Below are positions 21,450 through 33,700 of a stretch of DNA of 64,000 nt, piece after piece. Origin of the DNA: Agelaius tricolor (Eukaryota; Chordata; Aves; Passeriformes; Icteridae); NCBI GenBank assembly GCA_023055355.1, contig JALJCS010000001.1:47621381-47685380 (forward strand), in the 5' to 3' direction. The translations under genes and the position numbers were made by a program. Numbering within the stretch: position 1 is the first letter of the stretch; each line of letters begins with the position of its first letter. The notes below the pieces were generated by a model, which was not told where the DNA came from, did no database searches, and worked only from the letters and a program-made list of their open reading frames with translations.

Positions 21450-23900
21450 GCACTAGGCTGCAGCTGAGGCTGTGTCCCAAGAAGCCTCTAGGGGCCAGGC
21501 TGAGCCATGCAGAGGCTTCAGCAGCACCTGCATGTGTGATTTCACAACGACAGATCACAAGGGAGAAATAGACACTGGAATACCAGAGGTTAGCATGCTT
21601 TTGTTCTCTATATTGACATTACGTTTCCAGAGATAAAAAAAACTTGCCCCAAGCAGCACAGCCACGCTTAAGTTCAGAATAGCTACTACACTAACATAAT
21701 CAGCAGATACCCATAACAAAACTGTTAACTAGATAATCTAGGGTTTTAATAACTTTACTAACACTATTCACATAATATTTTCGTGATAAATGAGGAGCTT
21801 TTAAAAATATTCCCTCTGCTACTAAATATAGTTTAAGGATGTCATCCTCTAAACTTCTCTCAAGTGTGTACAACTGTTCATAAATTTGCTGGTGGTACTA
21901 AAGTCTGGCTTCTTAACTAAGCCAAAAAAGCTATGAGAATACATACTCCAATAATAAAAATTTCTATAAAAGACAAATAAAGGGTGCAGTGAATGTAATA
22001 CTGCCACCTATCAGAGAAAAATCAAATTTCTTTTCTAACAAATTGATTACATAGTTCAACTAATTTCCAAACCAACTTTTTGAGATAAAAGTGATCAGCT
22101 TCTTAAGCAGTGAAAACAATATAGTTGCAGTAATAAGAAATTCACTGAAATTTTGGAAAAATTAGTGTAAACCAGTCACCCAGTCTACTAATATCACCAA
22201 AGCTGATGGTCTCATTGTGAGCTTCAGCAAAATGCTGGTTTTCATTCCAAGGATTTTAATTTTCTGCATGAAGACACTTCCAGCTGTGCCAGACACTGCA
22301 TGGAAGGAAGTTTAGTAAAAATCTGTAAGATGTCCTTGCCCATTGTAGTGCACAGTGGGAACAAATTTAATTTTACTTTACTTGTCTGTGTAAAGGCTAA
22401 ATGCTTACATCAGACAGTGATCCAACTTGCTCTCTTTAGGAGAGCTGTGTTGAGAAAGAAGCAGTTCTAGACATTCTTCAGTGTTTTTAACTTAGACACC
22501 TATCTCAAATTTCTATTAGGGATCAACAGGGCTATACACACAATGGCTCTTCTTTTTTTATTACATGACAGAAAACAGTTGCAAAAAAACCAAAATGTTT
22601 CTGCTATACTTTCTACTTCAAGATCCCTTTAAAATGCATTCTGCCAGTCACTATTACAAAACTGCTCAAGGAAAGAGACAAACACACAGCAGAGATTTGG
22701 CATAGTAATTTCTAGTCTTACCAGTTCTCCTGATACAGGAGCTACTTGTGAAAGAAAAGAATTCTCTATATTAATATAAGTCAACTAACCATGATGCAGT
22801 GCTGCTTCCCTGTTTCATCTGGTACCAATGGGAAATAAAACTGCAATGCTACAGTATTCTTCAAGGAAATAACTCACCAAAATGTTACCATCTGACTACT
22901 TTCTTCCAAGAGACACTGTTGAACTTAAAGATTGGTATCTTTATCCAGTTTTAAGTCGAGATAGCTCTACTGAAATCAACAAAGCCTTTGACTCATGGTA
23001 TCAAGCTTCTGTTATCTTATAGAAGTTATGAGATGTCATGAGGGTGGGTCACATTGATTCATACATGGCTGAAGACATTTGTAATAAACTGAATGTTAAG
23101 GCATGTTGTGCTAACTCTTCAATTCCAAAGTATCCTTCCTTTCAGGTGAAGGAATTGAAAAGGAAAATCAGAGCTGGGCAAGAGTTCTGTAGCGCTGGCT
23201 TCCTTCAAGACAAGTTCATTGGCTCCAGTGCTTCTGACTCTGAGGTTCACCTTAACTATTTTAAACTATTTTTAATTTACAGAAAATAGTCCAAAGTTTT
23301 TTAATTTAATTGCTTGCAAGCTTTTGAATGATATTGGTACATTACATTACATTGTCTACTCTGATTTCTGTTCTTCCCATGAGCACAGTAGTTTGACAGA
23401 AAAAGAAATGATATAAGAACATATTCTTAAGAGAAGTGAACCTAATCCAAATGGATTCTAACTGCAGTTGGATTTAAATTTGTCTAGTGTCTCATATGTA
23501 GTCAGAATTACGGACTGAAAAAAGAATTGGCAAAGCAGGATTCAATCAATATTTTCAACATTAAAACATCTTATGCTATCACTGTGGCCTAGTTATTTAT
23601 TTCTATGCATTTCTTAGCTGAGAAATTGTAATTCAGATGTGCTCTTTTCAGAACGCACTGAATTTAAACTTTGCTGTCCACTGTCTGGAAACATTGCTTT
23701 CTACACAGCTGACTGAGTCATCCACCTCACCGAGCCAGTCTAAGAACTGCACAGGCTTCCAAATGGCATGTAGAATTAGAAACTTCTACCTGGTAGATAT
23801 TGGCCTACATTTACATCTAACTGCAAGTTTTGTTACTACTATGCAAGCAAACCCTTACGATAACTGACAAGAAAAAGAACCTGTATCACATAATTGTAAC
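21450..23900. other. Intergenic, no gene recognised
   Basis: This is AT-rich spacer between the FGase-like gene and the EXO1 promoter. The longest open frames (23038-23289 and 23637-23867, +) show no family motif, no splice context and no coding-type composition, so I do not call them. Confidence 0.6.
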
Positions 23901-24184
23901 TTCGACCATCGGTTCTTACATCAACCCCGGGGTTTCAGTGCTGTAACAACATTCGTGCCTCCTTGATCCTCGGCAGGCAGAAACCCGCGTCAGCGCCTCC
24001 CTTCCCCTCTCCTCTCACGGCGTTGGCTGCAGTCCACTGCCCAGTTAAAACTCTGCGGGGCCTTTTGATTTCTGCGTATTTAACGTTTATAAATGTCACG
24101 TTCCTCTTGTTATCCACGAGCGGTGTCCGCCGCACGCCGGCTGTGAGAAATGCCGTGAGGAATGCACTGCCCCGCCCGCGCGGG

Positions 24185-24203
24185 GCACCATGGGGATCGT
24201 AGT
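24185..24203 (-). promoter_or_regulatory. ZNF143/SBS-like motif in the EXO1 promoter
   Basis: On the - strand ACTACGATCCCCATGGTGC resembles the ZNF143 site consensus ACTACAANTCCCAGNATGC. Such sites are common close to the start of CpG-island promoters. Confidence 0.5.
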
Positions 24204-24471
24204 CCCCGCCTGCGGGGCGGGGCCACCGCTCTCAGCGCGCGCTGCTTGAAAGCCCCGGGCGGCCGCCGCGTGCCTGGCCGAGCTGAGCCGGGTCGGGCTC
24301 GGGCCGGAGGAGCCGCGGCTGCCCCGGCGAGGTGCGGACGGGGCCGGGCAGGGTCTCCGCGTCTTTCGCTCCTCTCGCCCCTCTGTCCCTCTCTCGCCCC
24401 ACTCTCCGCTCAGCACCGACCCGCAAAGAGGTACAGCCGCCACTGCCGCGTGGGGAGGCGGCCCGAGCGGG

Positions 24472-24534
24472 ATGCGCGGGGGCAGCCGCAGGAGCTGCTG
24501 GTGGCCGTGGTGCGGCCCAGCGCCCCGGCTGTGA
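24472..24534 (+). other. Possible upstream ORF in the EXO1 leader
   Basis: ATG plus 19 codons, ending TGA, 100 bp before the EXO1 ATG and in another frame. It matters only if transcription starts upstream of 24472. Confidence 0.3.
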
Positions 24535-24634
24535 GCTGAGCTGGCCCTTGAGCCGAGATCGAGAGCGAGCATTGAGAGCTCAGAGCGCTCGGCTTTGTGT
24601 TGGCTCTTTTCTTTGTTTCCCGCTCTGCGGCATC

Positions 24635-24795
24635 ATGGGCATCCAGGGCCTGCTCCAGTTTATCAAGGAGGCTGCCGAGCCTTCCCACGTGAAGAAATAC
24701 AAAGGAATGACGGTAGCTGTGGACACCTACTGCTGGCTGCACAAGGGCGCCTATGCTTGCGCTGAGAAGCTGGCCCGGGGAGAGCCCACGGATTT
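24635..24795 (+). CDS. EXO1: EXO1 coding exon 1
   Basis: Residues 1-53 plus two bases, donor TTT/gtaagt. It holds the N-terminal MGI, needed free in this nuclease family, and catalytic D30 in AVDTYCWLH. Confidence 0.96.
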
Positions 24796-27700
24796 GTAAG
24801 TCTTTCTTATGTTTCACTCTCGGCCCTTTTGCAAACTCAAGTTTTGTCAACTTGGTGTTTCTTGAACTAAAAACTAAGTTACAGAAGTTTCGCTTCTTGC
24901 TGTTGATTCTGAATTCTGAGTTGAACTCTTTAGAAATGGAAATTTTTGGCGATAAATAAACAGCTTTCCAGCTGTGCAAAATAAAATTTAAAAATGTGTA
25001 TATATTGGGGGAAAACTCTAATTTTTTTTTTTGTTGAAATACCCAAGGCTGTATCAGTTAGGGTTTTTTTCCTAGCATGAATTGCTCTCAACTGTAATCT
25101 AATTTGTCTGATGAAATTCTGTACACGGAATTCTTTTCATTTCAAATTTAATATTATTTTCAGACACCTTTTTTGTGTACAAAGAGACTTCGTAAATACT
25201 TCTGTGTTAAAGGTTGTAATGATGCCAAGGAATTTTGAGGGATGTGTTGTGGTCTGAATAAGGTGTAAGATTTTTTGCTGAACATACTACGCTCTTAGTT
25301 AAAGTAGCTTTTCTAAATCACGTTTGCACAGTTATATTTCTAGGGAAGGAAATGCACATAAATTTGTGGTTATATTTCAGATTCAACTCTACACCTTAGA
25401 TCAGGTTTGCATTTCTTGCCCATCTCTGGAAATGTGGCTTGAACTCTTGTTTTAGATTGGATATAGGTAAGGCTGGAAGGGGCCACAGGATGTCATCTCA
25501 TGCAGGCTCCCTTAGAGAACAACTTGGGGTTGTGTTCAGATGGCTTTCCTCAGAAGGAAGAGACTTAAAAATCTCTCTGGCCAACCTGTTTCTGTGCTTG
25601 GTTACTTGCACAGCAAGGAAGTTCTACTTATATTCTAGTGGAATTCCCGTGGTTTGGTTTCTGCCTGCTGCCTCTTGTCCTATTGCTTGGCACCACCCAG
25701 GGGCCCTTGGATCCATCAAATGTTTGATTGGAGGCAAGAGAGAGCTGGTGCTTCGCGAATGGATTCAAATGTTTACTGATGCTTGTGTTAATTTGAAGAA
25801 CTGTGCCGTTTCAATCCAACCCTGTCTTGAAGGTAGTGGAGGCTCCTCAGAGTCTTGAGAATAGGATACACTTCAGCTGAGGAAAAAATTGACTGTCAGG
25901 AGAAGTAGTCATAGGAAACTTTAGAATGGTTGAATTTGAATACATGAGTACTTTATGGGTAAATCTTGTTCCCATGCACATATGATCCTAGACTGGCTCC
26001 TTAACTATAGTGTAGAGTCCTTTCATACTTTAAAATTCATCTGGATGAAGGTTTATATAGCTACAGTGGTATTTGCTCCTGTCTTTCAAAAATCATAGTT
26101 ATTTTTCTGTAGCTCTAAATCTAGTTTCTTCAGTGCTTGTATCCTTGCATTCTAAATGCTTCCAAATCCCACTCTCCTTCTCCTCCCTTCCTCTGTTGAT
26201 AGGGTTGCTCTTGCTGTTTTAAACAGTGTCCTTAAAATAAAAAAAATAGATTTTTTTTTCCCTTTGGGCATTGGATCTACAATGTGCTTGCTTAGTGTTC
26301 ACAGCAGTTATTAGATTCTAGTTCTGTGCTAGTGATAAAATGATCTCATACAGATCTGTAGAAATTACAGGTAGGAAGATGAGAGGTCTGAGGGAATAAA
26401 TAACATCTGGAACACCCAACAAATATTTTTTCAAGGGATGGTTTTGAAGACTGGCTGGTTGCCTCCTGAGCCATATACTATCTTCACAGTTTTTACAGAA
26501 GGGAAGTTTTTCTGACTTTTGGAATATTTTCAGTGCTGTGCTTGTATTTGTAGTGTGGGAAGATACGTTTGTATCTCTTGTCCATAGGATATATCCAGTA
26601 TCTGGAGGGAAGAGTGGATAGTTCTACAAGGAGAGATTAAATAACCCCATCACTTCCAACTCTACCAAAGTGCATTTAGTCTGCATTTCTGGGGAAAGGC
26701 AGACTTGTGCTAGTCTGCTTCCTGTTTCCCTGGCCATTGTGAATTGACTTGCTGAAAGTAGAAAGACAATCCATGTTTTAACTGGTTAAGTTTTTGTCAG
26801 TACTGAATCCTAATGTAGCACAATCAACCGAATTATACTTGAATTCTTATTTCATTTTGTCTGGGAGAGAGGAGCAGTCAACCCAGTTCTGAATTGGGAA
26901 GTGGATTGTTTCTCTCAGTAAAAAAAATCAACCAAACTGCATTCAAGTGTTCTTAGTTTTTTGTGATGCTAGGGGAATGTACAGCCTGTTATGATTTTTG
27001 AACAATAGTTAGTCCTAAACTTATAGCTCTCCTTTCCTGCAGCTGGAAAATTGTAATAGACTTGTGATTAACAATAAAGTTTATCTCTTTTTTCTTACTT
27101 TTGTTATTGTTGATACAGTTATGTAGCTTTCTGTATGAAACTCGTTCATATGCTCCTCTCATTTGGAATTAAACCAATTTTGGTATTTGATGGATGTACC
27201 CTACCCTCTAAGAAGGAAGTGGAAAAGGCACGACGAGAGTAAGTACCAAACTGTATTGATTTGCAAGCAAAGCAGTTCTATCACTACAGTAAAAATCAAA
27301 AACCCTCTAGCTAGGAAATAAGTTCTGGTAAACCCCCCTGCAAAGTAGTGTGATATTTTTGAATTTACATCTAAAATCAAACAAACTTCTTAGAGGTTTT
27401 ATTCCAAAAATAGAGATGCACTTCATAAATGAAAGCCTTTTTATAAAGGAAGGAAGTAAGCCTTCGAGCAGTAGTTCCTGTAATGTATTAGAGGCTTTTA
27501 GTTTACCCACACTTGTGACCTCCGGACAAAAATATTTTTTCCCAATATAATTTTATTTCAAAATAGTACCCCTGTCCTCATCTTTCTCTACAACTAACAA
27601 GATAAAGTTGTTTCAAATTTGGATTCAGGTCCCTATAAATGGGACTTTTCACTGAAGCTATGAGAATTTTTCAGTAGTGGTTGTTATTTATGAAGTCTCA

Positions 27701-30700
27701 TGAGACACGTGCTTTCTTCAGCATGAAATGAACAATTTCCAATTTATGAAATTAAGTAAATTAGGTTTTCTGTCCTCTAAATCAATAACTATCTAGTGTC
27801 AGATACTCCCAACTCCCACTAAATCTATTTTACTGCAAGCTGAGTGGGTGCATTTCTCCTTTTACACGGCTGATTTCAGTTGCTATTTGTCACTTTTTTC
27901 TGAGAAAATATTATCAATTTCAACATTCAAATCTAGTTGTCCTTGTCTTTGCAATGACATAGTTATTCTTTTCTTACCTGTTTCTCTTAGTCCCTTCTGC
28001 TGTTTGTTTTTTAAATGAACAATAATCTGAGATTGGTGATATTTTTATCTTTCTTTTAGGAGGCGTCAAGCCAGTCTTCTGAAGGGGAAACAATTGTTGC
28101 AGGAAGGGAGACTGTCAGAGGCTAGAGAATGTTTTGGGCGAAGTGTAAATATTACCCATGCTATGGCTCATGAAGTTATTAAAGTAAGTTGTCAACATTA
28201 TTGATAATGCCAGTTAAAAAAAAAATCTCTGCAATAGGTAGGTAGCATATCCTACTCTGCATTTTTGTGGCTACATCACTGCTTATTTTATATAGGAAAG
28301 AAAATATTCCCACCTGCTCACTCTGTAATTGACTTGCATGTTATTGGATTGTGTTAGGCACAATTAACAAGCTTGAAGTTTATTATGCCCATTTGTATAA
28401 ATAATGATGTGTCAAACAAAACACATCTCTTCCTACCGCTATGAACTGAATTTGAACCTGTTTTACTTTTGCAGCACAAAAAAAACCTAATTTTTTTTTT
28501 GCATTTTTTTCCCTTGTCTAGTTTCTGAGCATAGACTACAGAAAAAAAAATTGGCTGATTAAAAATTGTTCTAGTAGTTTTTTGCTATACTTTCAATGCA
28601 GTCATAGGGTCTTCATCAAAAAGTATTAAGTTTGTTCTAGTACTGTTCTCCTTTGTCCAGAATATAACTTGCATGAGTTCAAAGCTGTCACCTGTGGTCA
28701 GATGTAGTGGCAATAGTGTTATAGGAAAAGTTGTTTTTGTAAACCATATATAGACCTAAACTGCTTTAAAGTGGAGTTTTTGAATATGAAGTATTGGACT
28801 CTTACTGGGGGCAGGATGGGTGTGTGATTAAAAAGGTCATGGTTTTGGCTTTTTAATGTAGAGGTTTTTATGCTTTCAGATCTCTTAGGGTAATTACTGA
28901 AAATTAATGCAAAGTACTTGTGTGCTTCTTGTTTATGTACAGGCTGCACGGGCCCAGGGAGTTGACTGTATTGTTGCTCCTTATGAAGCTGATGCTCAGC
29001 TGGCTTATCTTAATAAGATTGGCATGGTTCAAGCTATAATTACGGAAGACTCTGATCTTTTAGCTTTTGGATGTAAAAAGGTATGGAAGAAAATACTAAT
29101 AACCTTTACCTCTTGCTGATATCTGAAAAGCAGGGTTTGAAGTTGCCAAATGTGTTTGATGTATCGATTAACTCTTCTACAGCAAGTGTGGGAAACAGAA
29201 GAGATGAGAATAGCACTTTTGTGCTCCTCTCTTGTTTCCACCAAGTGCAATGAACCACCTTATATGGGTGAAAATTATTGTTTTCACTTCCTCTTAATTT
29301 TCAGGTGTTTCTGAAAATTGACAAGTTTGGAAATGGACTAGAGATAGATCAAACTCGACTGGGAAACTGCAAGCAGCTTGGAAATGTATTTACAGAGGAG
29401 AAATTCCGCTACATGTGTATTCTTTCTGGTTGTGATTACCTCCCTTCAATTCATGGAATTGGGTTAGCTAAAGCATGCAAGTTACTAAAATTAGCCAGCA
29501 ATCCAGATATTATAAAGGTAAACTCAGTTTTGCTTTGAGTTTTGTTTTTTGGCAGTCTATATCAGTATATTTGAAATTTAACACTGAACGGAAAATATGA
29601 AGCGTTCTTGTCTTCCTCCATTTTGAGGAGAATACTAAAAAGTATTTTTAGTATTCTTAAAAAAGATGTTGGCCTAAACTTAAGTGTTGAAGCTGATATA
29701 TATTTATAAGAAAAATATCAAAGTAAGCTTAGATAAAGAATTGTTTTAATCCTTCGAGGGTATATTCTGTTTGAAGGGAAACTTAATTTTTAGTAAGACT
29801 TTGATATTTTTCATACTCCACCCCCTCCCCCCGGCCCCGTACTGCTTTCTTCTGCTTCTGTGGATTAGTTACTAGAACTGCTCAATGAACTGTAACTTCT
29901 GTGTAAGTACAGATTTATCTGGGGGGGGGGGCAGGACTGCTCCTCCATACGTATTTCTTGGCATATGTATGGATATGGACATTTCTATATTAAAAACCGT
30001 ATGGAAGAAAAGTGTGATATGATGCCAAACAAATTAATTGGTTTTTTTTCTTGTTCAGTGTATGAAATTAAAACAAATCTTGTATTAGGAAATACAGAGG
30101 CTAAGAGGGTGGAAATAACTACTTCTGTAAGTAGTATGGGTAGTAAGGGAGTAGAGAGGTTAAGAGCTAATAAGAATAGCTCATGGGTCTGTCCTGAAGG
30201 AGGTAAATCTAATCCATAAAAGCATTTTAATATGCAGTTTAATTAACTTAGTGTGTTATCTTCTTTCTTAAATTACTTGTGTGTTTTAGTATATTTTATC
30301 TTTTTCTCTCACAGACAAAGAACTATGATTTTTAATTTTAAAGTGTTTTGTATTATATAGAGCAGACATCAAAGTAACTGGTTTTGCTTTTGAGGAAGTA
30401 AGAGGGGAACTTTGCACTTTTCCTGTGCAAATCATTATTTGCTTTAATGTATCTCTGAGCAAAATCCCAGAGTTTATTCTGGTTAGTTTTGCTTTTTTTT
30501 CCTTTTTAAGAGCACCCACATATTGCTTATATGTCCTGATAATATGAATGATAAAAATTTCATGTGCATTAGTTTAAATGAATACACCTTAAGGAGACTG
30601 TTTTTCTGATCACATTTTTTATTGATTTATTTATTGATGGAGATATAAAAATTGAATTGTTATTTTTGTAATTGTAGACAATTTGAGTGGGAAAAGAATG

Positions 30701-33700
30701 TACGAAGTTCTATTTTCTTTCCTTCCCCTATTTATGTTGAATCTGCTTGTTGCAGTAGGACACTCATTCTACATTTAATTATAAGCAAAGATAATTAATA
30801 TTTGAAGTGTATTTAAACTTTCACATAACCTGTTAAAATGAAACAGTTGAGTAATTTGGTTTTTTTGACAGGTTATCAAGAAAATGGGGCAGTACTTGAA
30901 GATGAATATAACGGTACCGGAAGAATACATACAGGGTTTTACACGAGCTAATAATACATTCCTGTACCAGTTAGTTTTTGATCCTGTCAACAGAAAATTA
31001 GTTCCTCTGAATGCATATGGAGATGATATTGATCCAGAAACACTAACTTATGCAGGACGGTATCCTTTGTGTTTAAAGGGCAGAATGGGGAAATAAGGGT
31101 GAGCTGATGTGGTATCTTACAATTTTCATTGCATCTGTGGTGTACTTAGATTTTTTTTGTTGCATCCCTGCTTTGACTAAAGTCTGGCTTTTCTGCAGTC
31201 TTACACTTTTGTGGGGATTTTCTTCTTTTTTCCGATTTTAATCAATTTTTTTTAAGTGCTGGGGTAACTAAATGACCTCTTATTGATACAGGCAGAAGTT
31301 ATTGATCTGGTTGTTTTCTTTAGAAATAAATTGTTTAATACAGTTTAAATATAAGCTGACTGCTTTGTGGCTGTCTTGAATTTCTGCCTGTGTTGTGTGT
31401 TATAATCTCTTCCAATTTAATTCTTGCAGTTTGTGCTCGACTCAGTCTCTAATCTTAGCATTTTCTGTTATACCAGATCCCACTTCCTACAGAAAAGGTA
31501 GCATTTTGCCACATCTGTGCAGTGTAAATATCAACATGTAAGATTAGGAAAATGAAGGAAGAGAGGGGACTGCTGAAGTAGTTACTGGCTTTGTATGTTC
31601 AAGCCATCTGATCTCTGGCATTTGCAGAAATTAGGATGGAAATAGCTGGTGCCTCTGCTGCTGATAATTGAAGGATTTAATATTGACTTACATGATTTGC
31701 CAAAGGCTGCAGATCTATTACAATTGCTGTTACATCAGATTGAGCCAGGAGTAGTAGTATTAATCCTTCAGGTTAATATTCTAGCCATCCTTTTTAGCCA
31801 AAAAATGGGAAAGCAGCTGTTCTAACTTACATTCTATTTCAACAATTGTACCATGAAACATTCAGATATTTTCCTTTACTATGATGGGAACAGACATTTT
31901 GGTGATGATGCTGCTTTTCAAATTGCTATTGGCAATGTTGATATCAATACAATGGAACAAATTGATAATTATAACCCTGACATGGCACAGGTAACATCTT
32001 TATTATGAAGTTAGATATTAAGAACTTGATGTGGGTCTGAATGTTAATGGGAAAATGTGATTGTTATCCACAAATGAATTGTCAGTGAAAGCTCTCATGG
32101 TATTACAGAAACTGTGTGCTTCCACACACATAATTCTCATTTTTTTAAAGGTAAAGTTTTATTTTTCATGGCACTTAATATCTGTTTTCCTTTCAGACTT
32201 ATTTGCTAAGTCCTTAAATTTACTTACAGAAGTAACTGGTTTAAAGAGAAAATTCTCAAAGCGTCTTCGAGATCTTCCAAGAATAATCCTCAGTTGTTTC
32301 CTGAATGGAAATAAATTTTAGACTTTAAATTTAGTCTGAGATGAGCAGTTAGTCACCTGTGCCATATTGAAATGAAGATATCATGGGGCACAACAAAAAG
32401 TATGAAGAGCATGAGAATTGTGGGAACAAAAAAAATGGTTTGTGTGGACTATGTCACTAGATGTACAAATGTCAACATTTCCTTCCTTGCGTGCCGAGTC
32501 AAGAAATCATATATAGAAGGCAAAAGTATAAACCTGTGTCTTGGTTTTTAATTGTTTTTTGTAGCCTGTGCAGCAGAGAAGTTGCGGCTGGAATGACCGA
32601 CATGATAATCATATCAATAGCATTTGGAGCAGAGAATACAAGTTTGGCCCCACTGAAGATCCTGCTCCTCCTAAAATGCATTTCCCAGAGAAACCACTAA
32701 CCAAAGGCATGGAGAAAATAATTAGTGTTAAAGGACTAAAGCTTGCAGGCAAAGAGCTCTTGTCAAAAAGGCCAAGGAGTGGTATGTTTATATTAAATAA
32801 GTATATGAACAACAGTAGAAGGCTGTGTGAATAGAAAAGAATTTATCTTGTACTTTATGGTATGAGGCTTTAGAGGCTTAATTCTTGAATGTTATTGTCT
32901 GTATTCTGATTTCAACAAGCTACAAGACTAACAAGCCATAATATTAAAGCCTTGATGATGATTAAGGGTGACAGCAAACTTTCAACAAGACTTGATCTTA
33001 ATCTTTGGTTTGCTATAAAACTCTGGTGGTATCAAATTCAGCTTATGTTTAATACAAGCTGTATTTTGATATAGTTTTGGTTTTAATTTCTATCTTAAAA
33101 TGGCTTGTTAAGAAGTTAAAACAGCTTGTTTTCCTAGCATTGCTCTTAGGCCAGACTGAAAACATAAAGAATGTTTTCTGTACTCAGATTGTGCTGCATC
33201 TATCCTCTGTATAGGTGCTCTTTATGCCAAATTTTTCACTTTGTCTAGTGCATCTGTGTTATCTTGTCTTCTATGCCACCTGAGTTATATGTGCTCAGAT
33301 AAACTGTGGGCTTGTAATAGAAGAGGCACTTTTTATTCCTACTGTGCTTTTTTTTAAGTGTTTTCCACTGCTTCCTTTGCTTTTTGATTATACTGCTGGA
33401 GTTTTCTTTTTTTCCTTTGGTACTCCTGGTATCTTCCTATTCCCTCGCTTATCAAAGTCTGTAGGTAGTTTAGCAACCTGCCTCTGAATCAAATGTAGTT
33501 TCATTGTAGTTGTTCTGCCTTCACTCCATCTATCTTTTCACTGAGTTATTTTCAAGGCAATGTACTAGAAAACAATGGCATTAAAGACATCTAAACTCTA
33601 TTTTCTTACCAGACCTTACTAGTATTTTTAAGCCTGTGAGAGTAAATATGTAATGTTTAGTTATCTCATAACTGGTTAATTGTAGAATGTACTTTTACAG

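Larger units (their letters stand above)
23930..24634 (+). promoter_or_regulatory. EXO1: CpG-island promoter and 5' UTR of EXO1
   Basis: GC and CpG content rise sharply from about 23930 and fall again after the first coding exon at 24795. No TATA box is evident, as is usual for a housekeeping or S-phase gene. A ZNF143/SBS-like site lies at 24185-24203. The transcription start is probably between about 24210 and 24400, an estimate from the island core only. Confidence 0.7.

Noticed and set aside
24096..24572. 158-residue minus-strand ORF in the EXO1 CpG island
   Set aside because: GC-rich sequence lacks stop codons by composition; product is low-complexity Ala/Arg/Ser with no domain.
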